Of a stretch of DNA of 64,000 nt, positions 8,037-16,104 are shown piece by piece. The position numbers were made by a program, and so were the translations under genes. The stretch lies in assembly GCF_947503795.1 (NCBI RefSeq), contig NZ_CANNEZ010000001.1:46001-110000 (forward strand), written 5' to 3'. Every line of letters starts with the position of its first letter. Within the stretch, counting starts at the first letter, position 1. The stretch is from an uncultured Jannaschia sp. (lineage in GTDB: Bacteria; Pseudomonadota; Alphaproteobacteria; Rhodobacterales; Rhodobacteraceae). Below the pieces are notes generated by a model. The model had not been told where the DNA came from. It saw only the letters and a list, made by a program, of their open reading frames with translations, and did not search any database.

Positions 8037-9674
8037 ATGGAGGCGCGCGCGATCCTGCCAGGTGCGGCAGAAGGCGAGATCGTCGCCTGCACCGAGGGTC
8101 TGAGCGTCTGGGGCGGCGTCGACCCGGCGACGGGCCGTATCATCGACGCGCATCATCCGCAGGTCGGGGCCGATCTGGCGGGCCGGATCGTGGTCATGCC
8201 GACCAGCCGCGGATCTTGTACCGGGTCCGGCGTGCTGCTGGACCTCATCCTCAACGACCGGGGGCCCGCCGCGCTGATCTTCCGCGAGACCGAGGAGGTG
8301 CTGACCCTCGGCGCGCTAATCGCCGCGCGCCTCTTCGAGCGGGTTGTGCCGGTGCTGCGGCTCGGGGCCTCGGACCACGCGGCGATCTCGGCGGCGTCGC
8401 ACGCACGGATCACGCCGGACGCGCTGGAAACCGACGCGATCTCGATCCCGCTTCGCCCGGTCGGCGGCGCGGTCTCGCTCTCGGGCGTGGACCGCGCGAT
8501 GCTGGGCGGCGCGGGCGGCGAAGCGGTGCGGATGGCGATGGAGGTCGTCGTCGCCATGGCCGAAGCGCAGGGGGCCGAGGCCCTGATCGATGTCAGCCGC
8601 GTCCATATCGACGGCTGCATCTACGCCGCCCCCGCGATGCTGACCTTCGCCGAGGCGATGGCGGCACGCGGCGCGCGGGTCCGGGTTCCGACGACGACCA
8701 ACGCCATCTCCGTCGATCACGCGAACTGGCGCGCGCAGGGCGTGGCCGAGACTTTCGGCGAACCGGCGGCGCGGCTGGCGGACGCCTATGTGGAGATGGG
8801 GGCCGAGGCGAGCTTCACCTGCGCGCCCTACCTTCTGGCCGACCCGCCGAACGCGGGCGAGGTCATCGCCTGGGCGGAATCGAACGCGGTGATCTACGCC
8901 AATTCGGTGCTGGGCGCGCGCACGGTGAAGCACGCCGATTTCATGGATCTCTGCATCGCGATCACCGGTCGCGCGCCCGAGACCGGCGTCTATCTCGACG
9001 CAGCGCGACGGCCCGCGCGGGTGATCGAGGTCGACCTGCCGATGGAGGATGGCGACTGGGCCATGCTCGGCTGGCTCGCGGGACAGGCCGCGCCCGACCG
9101 GGTGCCGCTGCTGACGGGGCTCGAGGCGGCGGAGCCGGATGCGGACGACCTCAAGGCCTTATGCGCGGCATTCGGGACAAGCTCCGCCGCGCCGATGCTG
9201 CATATCGCGGGCGTGACGCCCGAAGCCGACCGCCCGCCGCGCGAGGGGGCGGATATGGTTCGGATCGGGGCCGCCGAGATGGCCGCCGCCCGCGCGCGCT
9301 TCGCGCTGCCGCCCGGCCCCGTCGACCTCGTCGCGCTGGGCTCGCCCCATGCCTCGGCGGCGGAATGCCGGGCCTTTGCGGCGCGTCTGGACGGACGGCG
9401 GGTCGGCACGGCGGTGATCCTGACGCTGGGTCGCGCCGTTCTGGCCGAGATCGCGGGCGACGGGACACGCGAGGCCCTCACCGCGTCAGGCGTGACCCTC
9501 GTGCCGGATCTCTGCTGGTGTTCGATCACCGAACCGGTCTTTCCGCCGACGGCGCGCCGGGTGCTGACCAATTCGGGCAAATACGCCCATTACGGACCCG
9601 GCCTGTCGGGCCGGGTCGTGGGCTTCGCGGGCCTTGCCGATTGCGCCGAGGCGGCGGTGTCGGGCCGGGTCTAG
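8037..9674 (+). CDS. aconitase X protein (cis-3-hydroxy-L-proline dehydratase type)
   Basis: A 545-residue fusion of the small swivelling domain (about residues 1-130, with SRGSCTGSG near residue 62) and the large aconitase X domain. Conserved segments of the large domain include [46 protein letters not shown] and the C-terminal T-N-S-G-K-Y-A-H-Y. The cysteines in these blocks are the likely Fe-S ligands. Bacterial single-chain AcnX enzymes dehydrate cis-3-hydroxy-L-proline; archaeal split forms dehydrate phosphomevalonate. The fusion and the bacterial host favour the hydroxyproline role, but no proline racemase or ketimine reductase is adjacent. The ATG at 8037 is preferred over a GTG-like codon at 8010, which lies inside the previous gene. 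Confidence 0.82.
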   Translation: MEARAILPGAAEGEIVACTEGLSVWGGVDPATGRIIDAHHPQVGADLAGRIVVMPTSRGSCTGSGVLLDLILNDRGPAALIFRETEEVLTLGALIAARLFERVVPVLRLGASDHAAISAASHARITPDALETDAISIPLRPVGGAVSLSGVDRAMLGGAGGEAVRMAMEVVVAMAEAQGAEALIDVSRVHIDGCIYAAPAMLTFAEAMAARGARVRVPTTTNAISVDHANWRAQGVAETFGEPAARLADAYVEMGAEASFTCAPYLLADPPNAGEVIAWAESNAVIYANSVLGARTVKHADFMDLCIAITGRAPETGVYLDAARRPARVIEVDLPMEDGDWAMLGWLAGQAAPDRVPLLTGLEAAEPDADDLKALCAAFGTSSAAPMLHIAGVTPEADRPPREGADMVRIGAAEMAAARARFALPPGPVDLVALGSPHASAAECRAFAARLDGRRVGTAVILTLGRAVLAEIAGDGTREALTASGVTLVPDLCWCSITEPVFPPTARRVLTNSGKYAHYGPGLSGRVVGFAGLADCAEAAVSGRV

Positions 9675-10525
9675 CCGTCGCGGCCCGGGATGACGTCGCG
9701 GCGCGTCAGCGGCAGGTGCCAGTTCTGCATGTGTCCCAGCGCGTCTTCGGCGGTTTCCACGAAGCGGAACAGGTCGAGGTCGTCCTGACCGATGGTCCCT
9801 GCGTCGCGCAGCGCCTCCCAGTCGACGATCGACCGCCAGAATGCCTCGCCGAACAGGAGCACCGGCACCCGCTCCATCCGGCCGGTCTGGATCAGCGTCA
9901 GCGTCTCGAAGAGCTCGTCCAGCGTGCCGAACCCGCCGGGGAACACGCAGACCGCGGCGGCGCGCACGAGGAAGTGCATCTTCCGCACCGCGAAGTAGTG
10001 GAAGTTGAAGCTGAGATCGGGGGTCACGTATTCGTTCGGCGCCTGCTCGTGCGGCAGCACGATGTTGAGGCCGATCGACCGCCCGCCCGCGTCGTTGGCG
10101 CCGCGATTGCCGGCCTCCATCACGCCGGGCCCGCCGCCGGTGACCACGACGTTCTCGCGCCCGCCGGTTTCGGCGAGGCTGCGCTCCGTCACGAGCCGGG
10201 CGAAGCGGCGCGCCTCCTCGTACTGGCTGGCCAGACCGCGCAGCGTCTCGGTGCGGGCATCGGCGGCATCGGCGGGCCGGGGCACGCGGGCGCCGCCGAA
10301 CATCACGACCGTCGAGCGCACATCCGCTTCGTCCATCAAAAGCGTCGGCTTCAGAAGCTCCAGCTGCAGGCGGACGGGCCGCAACTCCTCGCGGCAGAGG
10401 AAGTCCTCGTCGGCGAAGGCCAGGCGATAGGCCGGGTTCTCGGTCTGCGGCGTCGAGGGAACGCCTTCGGCCGTCTCCAGGTCTTCGCGGGAATGGCGCA
10501 TCGGGTGGCGGCGGTCGTGGTCCAT
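9671..10525 (-). CDS. LOG family protein (TIGR00730 Rossmann fold)
   Basis: A 284-residue nucleotide-binding protein of the LOG/lysine-decarboxylase-like family. It shows [16 protein letters not shown] and the signature [12 protein letters not shown]. Plant and actinobacterial LOGs are cytokinin riboside 5-prime-monophosphate phosphoribohydrolases; long bacterial versions with a roughly 90-residue N-terminal extension like this one may cleave other nucleoside monophosphates. The start at 10525 has AAGGAG five bases upstream on its strand; the longer open frame beyond this is only antisense to the neighbouring genes. It converges on the aconitase X gene with a 4-bp overlap and diverges from the PLP dehydratase. 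Confidence 0.88.
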   Translation of the reverse strand: MDHDRRHPMRHSREDLETAEGVPSTPQTENPAYRLAFADEDFLCREELRPVRLQLELLKPTLLMDEADVRSTVVMFGGARVPRPADAADARTETLRGLASQYEEARRFARLVTERSLAETGGRENVVVTGGGPGVMEAGNRGANDAGGRSIGLNIVLPHEQAPNEYVTPDLSFNFHYFAVRKMHFLVRAAAVCVFPGGFGTLDELFETLTLIQTGRMERVPVLLFGEAFWRSIVDWEALRDAGTIGQDDLDLFRFVETAEDALGHMQNWHLPLTRRDVIPGRDG

Positions 10526-10585
10526 GGAGGCTCCTTGCATCGCGGGCATCCGGGCGGTGTAACAGGCCCGCAAGGGGGACGCGAC

Positions 10586-11500
10586 ATGGATTGGACGACC
10601 AAGATCGAAGGCGCGCGGGCGCGGATCGCGGGCCATGCGCGGGTCACGCCCGTCATGGACCTGGCGCTGGGCGGGCACGCGGTTCAGGCGAAGCTGGAGC
10701 AGATGCAGCACACCGGCAGCTTCAAGGCGCGTGGGGCGTTCAACACGCTGCTCTCGGCCGATGTGCCGACCGCCGGGGTCGTCGCGGCCTCGGGCGGGAA
10801 CCACGGCGCGGCGGTGGGCTTCGCGGCGGCGGCGCTGGGCCATCCGGCGCATATCTTCGTGCCCGAGGTGGCGGGCCCCGCCAAGATCGCGGTGATCGAG
10901 CGGTCGGGCGCGACCTGCCACGTGGTGCCCGGCCTCTACGCCGATGCGTTGGAGCGGGCACGGACGCACGAGGCCGACACCGGCGCGATGCAGGTCCATG
11001 CCTATGACGCCGTGCCGACGGTCGCGGGGCAGGGGACGTGCTTCGCCGAATGGGAGGCGCAGGGCCTCGATGCCGATACGGTGCTGATCGCGGTCGGTGG
11101 CGGCGGCCTGATCGCCGGGGCGCTGGCGTGGTTCGGCGGTCGGCGGACGGTCGTCGCGGTCGAGCCGGAGCGGTCGCGGGCCCTCTTCGCCGCACTGGAG
11201 GCGGGCGAACCGGTCGACGTGGACGTGTCGGGCGTCGGGGCCAACGCGCTCGGGGCCAAGCGGATCGGCTCGATCTGCTTCGATCTGGCGACTGCGGGCG
11301 GCTGCCGGAGCGTCACGGTCACGGACGATGCGATCCTTGAGGCGCAAGCGGTGCTCTGGCGCGAGGCGCGGCAACTGGTCGAGCCGGCGGGTGCATGTGC
11401 CCTCGCCGCGCTGACCTCGGGGGCCTACGTGCCGGAGGCGGGCGAGCGGGTCGCCGTGCTGGTCTGCGGTGCGAATCCCGCGCCCGATCCCATCGGCTAG
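10586..11500 (+). CDS. threonine/serine dehydratase family PLP enzyme
   Basis: A 304-residue fold type II PLP enzyme. The Schiff-base lysine lies in T-G-S-F-K-A-R-G-A near residue 48, followed by the substrate loop A-S-G-G-N-H-G and the phosphate-binding glycine loop V-G-G-G-G-L-I-A-G near residue 172. It lacks the C-terminal ACT-like regulatory domain of biosynthetic IlvA, so it belongs to the short catabolic dehydratase/serine racemase-like group. It deaminates L-threonine or L-serine (or a hydroxyamino acid) to a 2-oxo acid. It overlaps the convergent DMT gene by 4 bp (CTAG). Confidence 0.85.
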   Translation: MDWTTKIEGARARIAGHARVTPVMDLALGGHAVQAKLEQMQHTGSFKARGAFNTLLSADVPTAGVVAASGGNHGAAVGFAAAALGHPAHIFVPEVAGPAKIAVIERSGATCHVVPGLYADALERARTHEADTGAMQVHAYDAVPTVAGQGTCFAEWEAQGLDADTVLIAVGGGGLIAGALAWFGGRRTVVAVEPERSRALFAALEAGEPVDVDVSGVGANALGAKRIGSICFDLATAGGCRSVTVTDDAILEAQAVLWREARQLVEPAGACALAALTSGAYVPEAGERVAVLVCGANPAPDPIG

Positions 11501-11943
11501 AGCCGCGACAGGATCAGGCCACCCGCCACCATTGCGAGGGCGAGGACGCGCTTGAGCGTGATCGGCGTCACCGGCGCGCCGAACGCGCCCATCGCGTCGA
11601 GCACCAGTGCCGCCCCGAGCTGTCCCAGCAGGAGTGCGGCAAAGGCCGTGAGGATGCCGATCACCGGCACCGACCAGAGCATTGCCCAGACGACGCCCGC
11701 CCCCAGAAGCCCGCCGATCCAGAGAAGCGGCGGCGCGGCCAGCGCACGCGCGAAGGCGGGGCCTTGCCCGAAGGCCAGCGTGAGGACCGTCAGCGCCACG
11801 AACCCGACCCCGAACGAGATCGCCGCCGCCCCCACGCCGCTGCCGATCGCCTTGCCCAGCGAGGCGTTCAGCGGGGCCTGAATCGCGAAGCCGATTCCCA
11901 CGATGAACACGATTGCGACGGGCAGCAGGACCTGGGGGGACAT
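11497..11943 (-). CDS. DMT family transporter (DUF606/YdcZ type)
   Basis: A 148-residue inner-membrane protein with about five hydrophobic helices. The N-terminus ([20 protein letters not shown]) and the [14 protein letters not shown] segment are typical of the half-size DUF606/YdcZ branch of the drug/metabolite transporters, which normally have 140-150 residues and act as dimers. The substrate is unknown. The start at 11943 gives the usual family length; the longer frame adds an unrelated 38-residue segment. It is divergent from dapD. Confidence 0.85.
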   Translation of the reverse strand: MSPQVLLPVAIVFIVGIGFAIQAPLNASLGKAIGSGVGAAAISFGVGFVALTVLTLAFGQGPAFARALAAPPLLWIGGLLGAGVVWAMLWSVPVIGILTAFAALLLGQLGAALVLDAMGAFGAPVTPITLKRVLALAMVAGGLILSRL

Positions 11944-12017
11944 GGGGGCGGCTCCGATGTTGTGCCAAACCGGCGTGGCGGATAGGAGGCTGGCAGTCAA
12001 CGAAAGGTCTGCGCCCC

Positions 12018-12842
12018 ATGTCGAACGAACAGCTCGAAGCCGCCATCGAAGCCGCATGGGACGCCCGCGACCAGATCACGCCCCAGACCACGGGCGAGAC
12101 GCGGGACGCCATCGAGACCACGCTGGACGCGCTGGACTCGGGCGAACTTCGAGTGGCCGAGAAGCGCGGCGCGGATTGGCACGTCAACCAGTGGGCCAAG
12201 AAGGCGGTGCTGCTGGGCTTCCGTCTCAAGGACATGTCCCCGCAGGACGGCGGCCCGCAGGGCGGCACCTGGTGGGACAAGGTCGATTCGAAGTTCGCCG
12301 GCTGGAATGCCGCCCGGTGGGAGCAGGCGGGCTTTCGCGCGGTGCCGAACTGCATCGTGCGCCGCTCGGCCTATATCGCGCCCGGCGTCGTCCTGATGCC
12401 GTCCTTCGTCAATCTCGGGGCCTACGTGGACACGGGCACCATGGTCGACACCTGGGCCACCGTCGGCTCCTGCGCGCAGATCGGCAAGAACGTGCATCTC
12501 TCGGGCGGGGTCGGCATCGGCGGCGTGCTGGAGCCGATGCAGGCCGGGCCGACCATCATCGAGGATGATTGCTTCATCGGCGCGCGCTCCGAAGTGGTCG
12601 AGGGCTGCATCGTGCGCGAAGGCTCGGTTCTCGGCATGGGCGTGTTCATCGGAAAGTCGACCAAGATCGTCGACCGCGAGACGGGCGATGTCAGCTATGG
12701 CGAGGTGCCGGCGGGATCGGTCGTTGTCGCGGGGTCGCTGCCGTCGAAGAACGGCGTGAACCTCTATTGCGCCGTGATCGTCAAGCGGGTGGACGCGCAG
12801 ACGCGCTCCAAGACGTCGATCAACGAGTTGCTGCGGGACTGA
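12018..12842 (+). CDS. dapD: 2,3,4,5-tetrahydropyridine-2,6-dicarboxylate N-succinyltransferase
   Basis: A 274-residue left-handed beta-helix acyltransferase that succinylates tetrahydrodipicolinate in the succinylase branch of meso-diaminopimelate/lysine synthesis. An N-terminal helical domain ([15 protein letters not shown]...) precedes hexapeptide repeats such as [26 protein letters not shown] and [10 protein letters not shown], ending with the conserved [12 protein letters not shown] tail. The length is canonical. dapE of the same pathway lies 1.3 kb downstream on the same strand, separated by two small genes and a reverse-strand gene. Confidence 0.96.
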   Translation: MSNEQLEAAIEAAWDARDQITPQTTGETRDAIETTLDALDSGELRVAEKRGADWHVNQWAKKAVLLGFRLKDMSPQDGGPQGGTWWDKVDSKFAGWNAARWEQAGFRAVPNCIVRRSAYIAPGVVLMPSFVNLGAYVDTGTMVDTWATVGSCAQIGKNVHLSGGVGIGGVLEPMQAGPTIIEDDCFIGARSEVVEGCIVREGSVLGMGVFIGKSTKIVDRETGDVSYGEVPAGSVVVAGSLPSKNGVNLYCAVIVKRVDAQTRSKTSINELLRD

Positions 12843-12865
12843 AGAACGTCGGGCGGTGGTCGCCC

Positions 12866-13132
12866 CTAGGGCGTCTCGTCCATCCGGCGGGCCCAGGCGT
12901 CCTGCGCCAGCCGGTCCTCCTCCAGGGCATCCATCCGTGCGAGTGCGGCATCCGTGCGCCAGAAGCTCTTGACCAGCGCGCGGCGCCAGGCCCGGCGAGC
13001 GGACGCGGGCGACCACGGCAGTCGCGCCGTCGCCAACCAGCCGCGCAGCACCGGTGGCAGCGCGTCGAAATCGTCCATGTTGTGCCGCCGCGCCTGCGCC
13101 AGCTTGAGGGACGTGCGCTGATTGTCCGCCAT
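12866..13132 (-). CDS. DUF6525 family protein
   Basis: An 88-residue basic protein of a family found mainly in Rhodobacteraceae. It shows the family pattern of an N-terminal basic stretch, then M-D-D-F-D-A-L-P-P-V-L-R-G-W-L and LPWSPASARRAW-R-R-A. Function is unknown. The start at 13132 (MADNQRTSLKLAQ) gives family length. It lies between dapD and the dapE region on the opposite strand, an arrangement that seems lineage-specific. The many Arg/Trp residues could suit RNA or DNA binding, but that is only a guess. Confidence 0.75.
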   Translation of the reverse strand: MADNQRTSLKLAQARRHNMDDFDALPPVLRGWLATARLPWSPASARRAWRRALVKSFWRTDAALARMDALEEDRLAQDAWARRMDETP

Positions 13133-13422
13133 ACCCGACCTCCCGACGACTGAGATGGGGTCGCGGGAAAACCCTGTCAAACGCGGCCGTCGCCCCGAGG
13201 CCCGCGCCTCTCTCCCGAAAACAGCAGCGCCGATGCAGAAACCAAGGCGAACCGACGCGATCCGAACGGCCCGCGACCCTCGTCGCTGCCGGTTCGAACC
13301 CGCCCGGCACGGAGTCGCGCATCGGGCATGTAAAAAGACGCCCAGATCCCGCGTCGGGGCGGAACATCCCCGGCGAAACCGCGTTGACCCGCCAGTGCAC
13401 AACCTGAACGGAGGACCTCAGA
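13133..13422. other. 290-bp intergenic region of unknown content
   Basis: This is one of the longest gene-free gaps in the window. It contains the divergent promoter space for the DUF6525 and GlsB genes. Two stretches stand out: a tRNA-T-loop-like GGTTCGAACCC at 13291, which lacks the rest of a tRNA, and a run GCATGTAAAAAGACG near 13330 that is locally A-rich. I see no open frame with a plausible start and ribosome site. Confidence 0.4.
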
Positions 13423-13668
13423 ATGGGTCTCGGACTACTTGGCTCCATCATCGTCGGCGGACTTGCCGGCTGGATTGCGAGCATGATCATGAAGGCCGAT
13501 ACCGGTCTCCTGATGAACATCATCCTCGGCATTGTCGGCGCCGTGGTCCTCAACCTGATCCTCGGGCTCTTCGGCATCTATGCCGCGGACGCATGGATCC
13601 CGCAGTTGATCGTCGGCATCATCGGCGCCTGCATCCTGATCTTCGGGGTGCGCGCCGTCCGTAGCTGA
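13423..13668 (+). CDS. GlsB/YeaQ/YmgE family stress-response membrane protein
   Basis: An 81-residue inner-membrane protein (formerly transglycosylase-associated protein family). It begins MGLGLLGSIIVGGLAGWIAS, with the conserved G-G-L-A-G-W-I-A segment, then MIMKADTGLLMNIILGIVGA with the L-x-N-I-I-L-G-I-V-G-A motif, and a third helix (QLIVGIIGACILIFGV). Family members are induced by stress in several bacteria; the molecular role is not settled. GGAGG lies seven bases before the ATG and a strong terminator follows, so it is probably a monocistronic, well-translated gene. Confidence 0.92.
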   Translation: MGLGLLGSIIVGGLAGWIASMIMKADTGLLMNIILGIVGAVVLNLILGLFGIYAADAWIPQLIVGIIGACILIFGVRAVRS

Positions 13669-13693
13669 CGCGACGCGACCAGAACGACCGAAG

Positions 13694-13720
13694 CGCCGTC
13701 CCCGACCGGGGGCGGCGTTT
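13694..13720 (+). terminator. Rho-independent terminator after GlsB
   Basis: CGCCGTCCCC and GGGGGCGGCG form a 10-bp stem around a GACC loop (one G-T pair), followed by TTT, 26 bp after the stop of the GlsB-family gene. Confidence 0.8.
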
Positions 13721-13772
13721 CGCGTTTGCGGGGCCGGTTGACACCGCGGGCCGCGCGCCGCACCCCGGAGCG

Positions 13773-14105
13773 ATGACCGAGAAGAAGCCCAAGCGCCCGC
13801 ATCACGTCTATACCCTGCTGGTCGAAGTGGGGCGGAAGACCGGCGACGGCCTGCCCGATGGCGCGTCGGGTGCCGCGCTCATGTGCTACGCCAGCGGCGT
13901 CGACGAGGACGAGGCTGTCCGCGAGACCGTGGCCGTCCTCAAGACCGCCGACATGAACGTGCTGGAGGTGACCGGCTACGGCTCGCTTGAGGAGCGGCTG
14001 GAGGACGGCCACGACATCGAGGATGACGAACGCGCCCTGATGGACCGCGCGCTGGCCGAAAACTCGGTCGTCGTCGCCCAGAGCACCGTCTTCCTGGAGG
14101 ACTGA
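13773..14105 (+). CDS. conserved hypothetical protein upstream of dapE
   Basis: A 110-residue acidic, soluble protein (start [20 protein letters not shown]) that I cannot assign to a named family. Alternating hydrophobic strands ([24 protein letters not shown]) and one helix ([18 protein letters not shown]) suggest a small alpha/beta fold reminiscent of a ferredoxin-like or ACT-type domain, but that is inference. It ends one base before the dapE start, so the two are almost certainly co-translated and it may assist or modulate DapE or diaminopimelate metabolism. Confidence 0.75.
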   Translation: MTEKKPKRPHHVYTLLVEVGRKTGDGLPDGASGAALMCYASGVDEDEAVRETVAVLKTADMNVLEVTGYGSLEERLEDGHDIEDDERALMDRALAENSVVVAQSTVFLED

Positions 14106-14106
14106 C

Positions 14107-15264
14107 ATGGCCGTCGATCCCGTCGACCTGACCGCGCGGCTGGTCCGCTGCCCCAGCGTGACCCCCGAGGAAGGCGGCGCGCTGGTCCTGCTCGAGGATC
14201 TGCTGACCGAGGCCGGGTTCGCCTGCACCCGCGTCGACCGCAGCGGCGTCTCGAACCTCTTCGCGCGCTGGGGTGAAAAGGGCGCGGCGCACAGCTTCGG
14301 GTTCAACGGCCACACCGACGTCGTTCCCGTGGGCGATGCCGCCGCTTGGACCCACGACCCCTTCGGCGCGGTGATCGAAGAAGGCTGGCTCTACGGGCGG
14401 GGTGCCACGGACATGAAGTCGGGCGTGGCAGCATTCGCCGCCGCCGCGGTCGATTTCGTGGCCGACACGCCCCCCGACGGTGCGGTCATCCTCGCCATCA
14501 CCGGCGACGAGGAGGGGGATGCGACCGACGGGACCGTCGCGCTGCTCGAATGGATGGAGGCCGAGGGCGAGCGGATGGACGTCTGCCTCGTCGGCGAGCC
14601 CACCTCGCCCGATCACATGGGCCAGATGATGAAGATCGGACGGCGAGGGTCGATGTCGGCCTGGTTCACGTTCACCGGCACCCAGGGACACGCCGCCTAT
14701 CCCGACCGTGCGTTGAACCCACTGCCCGCGATGGCGCGGCTGATGGCCGAACTTTCGGCGCATGAGCTGGACGCAGGCACCGAGCATTTCGATGCCTCCA
14801 CGCTTGCCGTGGTCACGATGGATGTCGGCAATCCCGCGACGAACGTGATCCCCGCCGAGGGGCGCGCGACCGTCAACATCCGCTTCAACGACGCCCATTC
14901 CGGTGCGTCCCTGACCGATTGGCTGCGCGGCGAGGCGCATCGCATCGCGGCCGAAACGGGGGTGACCATCGGGATGAGGGTCAAGATCTCGGGCGAGAGC
15001 TTCGTGACGCCGCCGGGCGACCTCTCCTCGCTCGTGGCGAACGCCGTGCAGGTCGAGACGAACCGAACCCCCGAGATGTCGACCACCGGCGGCACGTCGG
15101 ATGCGCGCTTCGTCAAGGATCACTGCCCGGTCGTCGAGTTCGGCCTTGTCGGCCACCGGATGCACGCCGTGGACGAGTGTGTGCGGGTCGAGCAGATCGG
15201 TCAGCTCAAGGCGATCTATGCCCGGATCCTGCGCGATTATTTCGGGACGGGCGCGCCCCGCTGA
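14107..15264 (+). CDS. dapE: succinyl-diaminopimelate desuccinylase
   Basis: A 385-residue M20-family di-zinc hydrolase that removes succinate from N-succinyl-LL-diaminopimelate, the step after DapD/DapC. Visible signatures are the first metal motif [11 protein letters not shown] near residue 67, [11 protein letters not shown] with the bridging Asp, the catalytic glutamate pair in [11 protein letters not shown], the dimerisation-domain block G-R-R-G-S-M-S-A, and [11 protein letters not shown] near the C-terminus. The length is canonical. It is coupled to the 110-residue upstream gene and converges on yaaA with only three bases between stops. Confidence 0.96.
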   Translation: MAVDPVDLTARLVRCPSVTPEEGGALVLLEDLLTEAGFACTRVDRSGVSNLFARWGEKGAAHSFGFNGHTDVVPVGDAAAWTHDPFGAVIEEGWLYGRGATDMKSGVAAFAAAAVDFVADTPPDGAVILAITGDEEGDATDGTVALLEWMEAEGERMDVCLVGEPTSPDHMGQMMKIGRRGSMSAWFTFTGTQGHAAYPDRALNPLPAMARLMAELSAHELDAGTEHFDASTLAVVTMDVGNPATNVIPAEGRATVNIRFNDAHSGASLTDWLRGEAHRIAAETGVTIGMRVKISGESFVTPPGDLSSLVANAVQVETNRTPEMSTTGGTSDARFVKDHCPVVEFGLVGHRMHAVDECVRVEQIGQLKAIYARILRDYFGTGAPR

Positions 15265-15267
15265 CGC

Positions 15268-16014
15268 TCAGCCGGCGCGCAGGAAGACCGGAGCGTCGAG
15301 CGGGCTCTCCTGCCACGCGTAGCCGCCGGAGGTGAACGCGCGCAGATCTTCCGGATCGGTGATCCGGTGCTCGGCGACAAAGCGCGCCATCGCGCCGCGG
15401 GCCTGCTTGGCGAAAAAGCTGACGACCTTCGCGCCGCTGGGCCGGTCTTCGAGGAAGGTCGGTGTGACCACCGGCAGGTCGAGCGCCTTGCGGTCCACCG
15501 CGCCGAAATATTCCTGGCTGGCGCAATTCAGCAGATGCGCGGCCCCCGTCTCCGCGGCGTCCTCGTTCAGCGCCAGCGCGATCCGGTCCCCCCAGAAAGC
15601 ATACAGATCGCGCCCACGCCGGGTCGGCAGACGCGCGCCCATCTCCAGCCGGTAGGGCTTGAGCGCGTCGAGCGGGCGGAGCAGCCCGTAGAGCCCCGAA
15701 AGGATGCGCAGATGCGACTGCGCCCGCCGGATCGCGTCATCCGAGAGCGTGGCCGCGTCGAGCCCCGAATAGGTGTCGCCCGCGAAGGCGAGCATGGCCG
15801 GTTTTTCGGGCGCGCTATCCCAGTCGCGGAACCGGTCGCGGTTCAGCCGGGCCAGCTTGTTGGAGATCGACATCAGCCGTTCGAGATCGCCGATCCCCTG
15901 CCGTCGCGCCGATACGAGCAGCTTCGCCGTGTCCTCGGCGAATCGCGGCGCGGTGGCGGCGTGGTCGGTCGGGGCGAAATCCAATGTTTTCGCAGGCGAA
16001 ATGACGGTGAGCAT
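15268..16014 (-). CDS. yaaA: peroxide stress protein YaaA (DUF328)
   Basis: A 248-residue cytoplasmic protein with the YaaA start MLTVISPAKTLDF and conserved blocks M-S-I-S-N-K-L-A-x-L-N, A-M-L-A-F-x-G-D-x-Y, L-R-I-L-S-G-L-Y-G-L-L-R-P-L-D and a C-terminal A-R-G-A-M-A-R-F. In E. coli YaaA lowers the free iron that feeds Fenton chemistry during peroxide stress and binds DNA. It lies 90 bp downstream of recQ on the same strand and may be transcribed with it. Confidence 0.94.
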   Translation of the reverse strand: MLTVISPAKTLDFAPTDHAATAPRFAEDTAKLLVSARRQGIGDLERLMSISNKLARLNRDRFRDWDSAPEKPAMLAFAGDTYSGLDAATLSDDAIRRAQSHLRILSGLYGLLRPLDALKPYRLEMGARLPTRRGRDLYAFWGDRIALALNEDAAETGAAHLLNCASQEYFGAVDRKALDLPVVTPTFLEDRPSGAKVVSFFAKQARGAMARFVAEHRITDPEDLRAFTSGGYAWQESPLDAPVFLRAG

Positions 16015-16104
16015 GGCGACCTTGTCTAGCGGACCGGACGCAAGGTAGCGGCTCGGGCTCCGGGCTCAAGGTCCCGATTGCAGGACGTCGGGGCGGATGC
16101 TGCG

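Noticed and set aside
9671..12355. 894-codon reverse frame covering LOG and the dehydratase
   Set aside because: Only its last 284 codons are a real gene (LOG protein); the rest is antisense to the PLP dehydratase, DMT and dapD region.
13288..13310. tRNA-like T-loop GGTTCGAACCC
   Set aside because: No matching acceptor, D-arm or anticodon arm can be drawn at the right distances on either strand.
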